From assembly GCA_021161495.1 (NCBI GenBank), contig JAGHAO010000177.1, forward strand, positions 1-8,665: DNA of 8,665 nucleotides, in the 5' to 3' direction. The translations under genes were made by a program, and so were the position numbers. Positions 5,653 to 8,665 of this stretch are shown here, in pieces; the first letter of the stretch is position 1, and every line of letters begins with the position of its first letter. Under the pieces are notes generated by a model. It was not told where the DNA came from. It did not search any database and worked only from the letters and a program-made list of their open reading frames with translations. Source of the DNA: Caldisericaceae bacterium (lineage in GTDB: Bacteria > Caldisericota > Caldisericia > Caldisericales > Caldisericaceae).

Positions 5653-7413
5653 ATGCCACATTTAGAGATTGCGCATTTCAAACTGTATGTTTCTCTTTTA
5701 CAATCGCTTTCGCTGATTATTACAGTGGCGTTTCTTCTCGTTCAAACTCCTGTTACGAGGGTTTTATTTAACATTGAAAAATCGTTTCGGAAACAGATCT
5801 ATCTCGGTTTGTTTTTCGGCATTGTATCCATTGCAGGCACATATCTCGGAGAACCCGTAGGCGGAGCAATCGCAAACATACGAGACATAGGTGCAATTAG
5901 CGGAGGTTTGTTCGGCGGGCCTCTTGTGGGTTTGATCGCAGGGCTCATAGGGGGCATTCACAGGTACACACTCGGAGGGTTTACCGCACTCCCCTGTATG
6001 CTTGCAACCATTACCAACGGTTTTGCCGCAGGGTTGTTGTATAAATACAGAAACGAGGAGATTTTTAACCCGTCCAGGGGGATGCTGTTCGCTCTTGCTG
6101 CGGAATCTTATCATATGCTCCTTGTTATTGTGCTTGCAAAACCTTATTCAAAAGCGCTTCAACTTGTAAATATCATAAGCGGGCCGATGATTTTGATAAA
6201 TGCAGTCGGCGTGGGATTATTTCTGCTTGTGATAAAGGCATCTTACAAGGAAAAAGAATTTCTATCCGCGCTTACCGCGGAAAAGGTTCTTGAGATAACG
6301 GAAAAAACACTCCCCGTTTTAAGCAAGGGGCTCACGTATGAAACTGCGGGGATCACGGCGAAAATCATCTTAAAAAACACAAACCTCGATGCCGTGGGAA
6401 TTACGGATACGCAAAAGATTCTTGCCTTTTGCGGTGCGGGAGAAGACCACCACAAACCCGGTGATAAATTCCATACCGCTGCGACGAAAGAGGCAGTCAA
6501 AAAAGGCGAAATTGTAATGATGTACACGAAAGACCAAATAGGGTGCAGTGAGAAAAAGTGCCCGCTCGAATCCGGAATTGTGGTGCCGATGAAATCTTCC
6601 GACGGCGAGGTTTTCGGAGTTTTGAAACTTTACAGGACAAAACCGTATTCAATGAGTTTGCTTGATATGGAAATCGCAAAGGGGCTTGCTGACATCCTAT
6701 CCACTCAAATTCAGTTAAACCGCATAGAGAAAGAGAAAAAGCTCAGGATGGTGTCCCAGCTTCGCGCGTTGCAGGCGCGGATAAACCCGCATTTTTTATT
6801 TAACGCGCTGAACACGATCCGGTATATGGTAAGGAAAAACCCGGAAGAAGGCTATGATTTGCTCTTCAAACTGAGTGTTATTTTGAGGGAAACGCTTGAA
6901 AGGAGCGATAATTTCGTAAAACTCTCCGAAGAAATAGATTTTGTTAAGGCTTACCTTGCGATAGAAAAAGCGCGCTTCGGGGAAAGGCTCGAAACGGTTT
7001 TCAACATAGATGAAGACGTTAAGGAGATTGACATACCGTCTCTTATTTTGCAGCCGATTGTCGAGAATTCCGTAAAGCACGGATTTTCGCCGAGCGTGAA
7101 AAAGTTGAAAATAGAAGTTTCCGCATACGCCAGGTTTGGGGTTTTATACCTCGGTGTGTCCGATACGGGGAAAGGGATTAAAAAGGAAAAGATTGCCGAA
7201 ATCCTGAATTTTAACGAACATTCCCGCTCCGTAGGGATTCGGAATGTGTGCGAGAGGCTGGAAAATTTGTACGGAGACAAATTTCAGTTTAAAATAACAA
7301 GTAAACCGGGTAAGGGAACAAAAGTAACGATAGGTATCCCTTACGAGGGGGCGAGGAAATGGTTATTAGAGCGATTATCGTTGACGACGAAGAGCCGGCA
7401 AGAGAAGAAGTGA
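5653..7413 (+). CDS. lytS: LytS-family sensor histidine kinase (5TM-5TMR_LYT, GAF, His_kinase, HATPase)
   Basis: A 586-residue membrane sensor kinase that should phosphorylate the adjacent LytTR regulator. Residues about 10-195 form the multi-pass 5TM-5TMR_LYT domain, with the family signature NIRDIGAISGGLFGGPL (75-91), then VGLIAGLIGGIHRYTLGG (92-109). A GAF domain follows (about 215-355), with GAGEDHHKPG (261-270) and a cysteine pair C298/C303 before PLESGIVVP. The LytS-type dimerisation/phosphoacceptor segment is QARINPHFLFNALNTI (374-389) with H380. The ATPase has the N-box LQPIVENSVKHG (466-477), DTGKGI (504-509), and SVGIRNV (526-532). The ligand cannot be told from sequence. ATG 5653 has no Shine-Dalgarno; upstream in frame there is no alternative start back to a TGA at 5605, and the N-terminus matches the family. 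The last 19 residues are out-of-frame sequence overlapping lytR by 55 nt. Confidence 0.93.
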   Translation: MPHLEIAHFKLYVSLLQSLSLIITVAFLLVQTPVTRVLFNIEKSFRKQIYLGLFFGIVSIAGTYLGEPVGGAIANIRDIGAISGGLFGGPLVGLIAGLIGGIHRYTLGGFTALPCMLATITNGFAAGLLYKYRNEEIFNPSRGMLFALAAESYHMLLVIVLAKPYSKALQLVNIISGPMILINAVGVGLFLLVIKASYKEKEFLSALTAEKVLEITEKTLPVLSKGLTYETAGITAKIILKNTNLDAVGITDTQKILAFCGAGEDHHKPGDKFHTAATKEAVKKGEIVMMYTKDQIGCSEKKCPLESGIVVPMKSSDGEVFGVLKLYRTKPYSMSLLDMEIAKGLADILSTQIQLNRIEKEKKLRMVSQLRALQARINPHFLFNALNTIRYMVRKNPEEGYDLLFKLSVILRETLERSDNFVKLSEEIDFVKAYLAIEKARFGERLETVFNIDEDVKEIDIPSLILQPIVENSVKHGFSPSVKKLKIEVSAYARFGVLYLGVSDTGKGIKKEKIAEILNFNEHSRSVGIRNVCERLENLYGDKFQFKITSKPGKGTKVTIGIPYEGARKWLLERLSLTTKSRQEKK

Positions 7414-8075
7414 GTTATCTGCTCTCACACTTCAGCGAGTTCGAAGTGATAGGGGAGTATGAAAACGCTTTTGACGCCCTGAACGCAATTCTCACAAAAC
7501 AGCCGGACGTTGTATTTTTTGATGTGGATATGCCCGGTTTTTCCGGCATTCAGCTTGCGGAATCCTTAAAGAATACGGAGAATGCTCCGCTTGTCGTTTT
7601 TATAACTGCGTATTCGGAGTATGCCGTTAAGGCATTTGAACTGAACGCTGCGGATTACCTTGTAAAACCCATCGACCCTAAAAGGTTTGCCGAGATGATC
7701 GGGAAAATAAAGGAAAGAATGGAGAGCAAGGAGTCGGGGAATGTTGATTTTATCATAGGAGAAAAGGAAAGCAGCCTTTTTTTGCTCAAACCTCAGTGTA
7801 TTATCTATTTTTATATTAAAAATGAAAAAGTATTTGCAAAAACAAAGAAAGGTGATATGTATTGCAAAGGGCTTACCCTTCAATCCGCCGAGGAAAATTT
7901 GAAAGACAAAAACTTTTTTAGGATTCACAAAGGCTATCTTGTGAATGTTTCCGAGATTCAAAAAGTAATCCCTTGGTTCAAGGGAAAGTATCTCATAGAA
8001 ATGTCCGACGGTTCCAAACTCCCCCTGTCTCCGCACAGGCAGAAAGAATTCAGGGAAAAATTTCTCTCACTTTGA
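7359..8075 (+). CDS. lytR: LytTR-family response regulator (receiver plus LytTR DNA-binding domain)
   Basis: A 238-residue cytosolic response regulator. The receiver domain (1-120) has the acidic pair D9/D10 in IIVDDEEPAR, the phosphoacceptor D55 in VVFFDVDMPG, T83 in FITAYSEYAV and K103 in YLVKPID, so phosphotransfer residues are complete. The C-terminal LytTR domain (about 130-238) shows FFRIHKGYLVNVSEIQKVIPW followed by 'KYLIEMSDGSKLPLSPHRQKEF'-type sequence, the family DNA-contact core. LytTR domains bind pairs of direct repeats about two helical turns apart, and such a repeat lies 7-44 bp past this gene. ATG 7359 is preceded by GAGGGG (7345-7350). It overlaps the 3' end of lytS by 55 nt in another frame, so translation is probably coupled. 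Cognate pairing with the upstream kinase follows from adjacency. The symbol reflects family, not a proven role in autolysis. Confidence 0.94.
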   Translation: MVIRAIIVDDEEPAREEVSYLLSHFSEFEVIGEYENAFDALNAILTKQPDVVFFDVDMPGFSGIQLAESLKNTENAPLVVFITAYSEYAVKAFELNAADYLVKPIDPKRFAEMIGKIKERMESKESGNVDFIIGEKESSLFLLKPQCIIYFYIKNEKVFAKTKKGDMYCKGLTLQSAEENLKDKNFFRIHKGYLVNVSEIQKVIPWFKGKYLIEMSDGSKLPLSPHRQKEFREKFLSL

Positions 8076-8081
8076 GGGTAA

Positions 8082-8119
8082 AAATTTCACCGTTCACCTG
8101 TTAAATTTCTACAGTCACC
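8082..8119 (+). repeat. Direct repeat of 21-bp period, likely LytTR-type operator
   Basis: Two 17-bp half-sites, AAATTTCACCGTTCACC (8082-8098) and AAATTTCTACAGTCACC (8103-8119), match at 13 of 17 positions with a start-to-start distance of exactly 21 bp, two turns of B-DNA. LytTR regulators bind paired direct repeats at this kind of spacing. From memory of the literature, the E. coli BtsR/YehT site is ACC(G/A)CTCA-N13-ACC(G/A)CTCA; the first half-site holds ACCGTTCA (8089-8096), seven of eight to that pattern, while the second half (TACAGTCA at 8110-8117) matches only four of eight. The repeat ends about 9 bp before the predicted -35, a position suited to activation. Confidence 0.6.
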
Positions 8120-8128
8120 GAAAAACTG

Positions 8129-8158
8129 TTGATTTTTGTACCTGCCGTTTGTTACAAT
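8129..8158 (+). promoter_or_regulatory. Predicted promoter of the gene at 8182, extended -10
   Basis: TTGATT (8129-8134), an 18-bp spacer, then TACAAT (8153-8158) preceded by TGT (8150-8152), making an extended -10 TGTTACAAT. The start would be near 8165, giving a leader of about 17 nt to the ATG at 8182 that carries AGGTAGGT (8165-8172). The direct repeat at 8082-8119 lies just upstream. No convincing rho-independent terminator for lytR was seen between 8076 and this promoter. Confidence 0.6.
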
Positions 8159-8181
8159 TAACGTAGGTAGGTATGCAAATT

Positions 8182-8665
8182 ATGGTAAAAGAAGAAAAAA
8201 TCTGGAGAAGCGATTACGTGATTTTCCTGAACGAAATGGAGGAAAAGCTCAGGGCGTATTACGATATTGCCCGGGATTTTCCCGTGGGAGACGAAGTATT
8301 CGACCTTTACGCCGAGTACAAGGAGTCGGTGGAAGACTATTTCATAATGTCTATGCTTAAAGTTTATATGTATCACGTATTTGCCCATATCCTTTTCAAA
8401 AAAGAAGATCTTCTGACTGCGGAATCCGTGAACAAATGGTTCGAATGGATGAAAACGGAAGGAAAAAGGCATCTTTTGAAAATTCCTCAAGACCATTACC
8501 TTACGGTTCTCTCCCTTATACTTGTGGCGCCTGAAATTGACGAGGATACGGCAAAGGCTTTCGAAAAATCGTTTCTAACAAAGTCCATTACTTTCAGGCT
8601 TAGGGGCTCTTATGATGTTGCAATACTCGGTTTTGACTGGAACAGCAAAAAAGTTTACTATCCCA
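8182..8665 (+). CDS. Protein of unknown function, N-terminal part, candidate target of the LytSR system
   Basis: The frame is open from an in-frame TAG at 8164 to the window edge: 161 residues starting MVKEEKIWRSDYVIFLNEME. I do not recognise it. It is rich in aromatic and charged residues, mostly helical in appearance, without a signal peptide or a clear membrane span; the most hydrophobic stretches are FIMSMLKVYMYHVFAHILF (54-72) and YLTVLSLILVAP (106-117), both broken by polar residues. Repeated Trp/Tyr/His (e.g. WFEWMK, DWNSKKVYYP) could suggest ligand binding, but this is weak. Two starts are possible, ATG 8173 and ATG 8182; I prefer 8182 because AGGT at 8169-8172 is 9 nt upstream and 8173 would have only about 8 nt of leader from the predicted transcription start. 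Its own promoter and the LytTR-like repeat upstream mark it as a separate transcription unit. Confidence 0.8.
   Translation, partial: MVKEEKIWRSDYVIFLNEMEEKLRAYYDIARDFPVGDEVFDLYAEYKESVEDYFIMSMLKVYMYHVFAHILFKKEDLLTAESVNKWFEWMKTEGKRHLLKIPQDHYLTVLSLILVAPEIDEDTAKAFEKSFLTKSITFRLRGSYDVAILGFDWNSKKVYYP

Noticed and set aside
8111..8136. ACAGT...ACTGT inverted repeat followed by a T-rich stretch as a lytR terminator
   Set aside because: The stem is only 5 bp with a 9-base loop, AT-rich, and it overlaps the second half-site of the direct repeat and the -35 region; too weak to call a terminator.
8136..8360. Plus-strand open frame of 74 codons at the start of the right-edge gene
   Set aside because: It begins inside the predicted promoter and overlaps the longer frame that stays open from 8167 to the window end with normal codon use.

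Overview
The window looks like part of a compact, moderately AT-rich bacterial chromosome. Ribosome-binding sites are strong (GGAGG type), genes are tightly packed with short gaps or overlaps, and GTG and TTG starts are used. A TreT-type trehalose synthase, a protein best known from thermophilic archaea and deep-branching thermophilic bacteria, together with the Lys/Arg/Glu-rich proteins, suggests an anaerobic thermophile from a lineage such as Thermotogae, Dictyoglomi, Coprothermobacter or Caldiserica. This placement is inference; nothing here fixes the taxon. I saw no transposase, phage gene, CRISPR array, rRNA or tRNA.

Layout. Bases 1-2214 hold a leftward operon: treT (trehalose synthase), a zinc-ribbon/PH-like protein of unknown role, and the start of pcp (pyroglutamyl peptidase), which runs off the left edge. 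Bases 2215-2324 are a divergent promoter region. Bases 2325-5301 are a rightward cluster apt - rel - dtd (adenine salvage, (p)ppGpp metabolism, D-aminoacyl-tRNA proofreading), the same order as in Bacillus subtilis. Rel is interrupted by a -1 frame change inside its C-terminal ACT domain. Bases 5330-8075 hold a small orphan gene, a LytS-type sensor histidine kinase and a LytTR response regulator. Bases 8076-8172 are an intergenic region with a 21-bp-period direct repeat just upstream of a promoter. An unrecognised gene from 8182 runs off the right edge.

How the parts work together. The apt-rel-dtd block is conserved housekeeping. The lytS-lytR pair is a membrane two-component system. The direct repeat after lytR has the spacing expected of a LytTR-domain binding site and lies about 10 bp upstream of a good -35/extended -10 promoter, so the gene at 8182 is the natural candidate target. 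This LytSR - repeat - orphan gene unit, with the 104-residue orphan upstream of lytS, is the part most likely to hold something undescribed. Most of the rest is ordinary. A recurring trait is a promoter -10 box placed very close to the Shine-Dalgarno sequence, implying very short 5' leaders.
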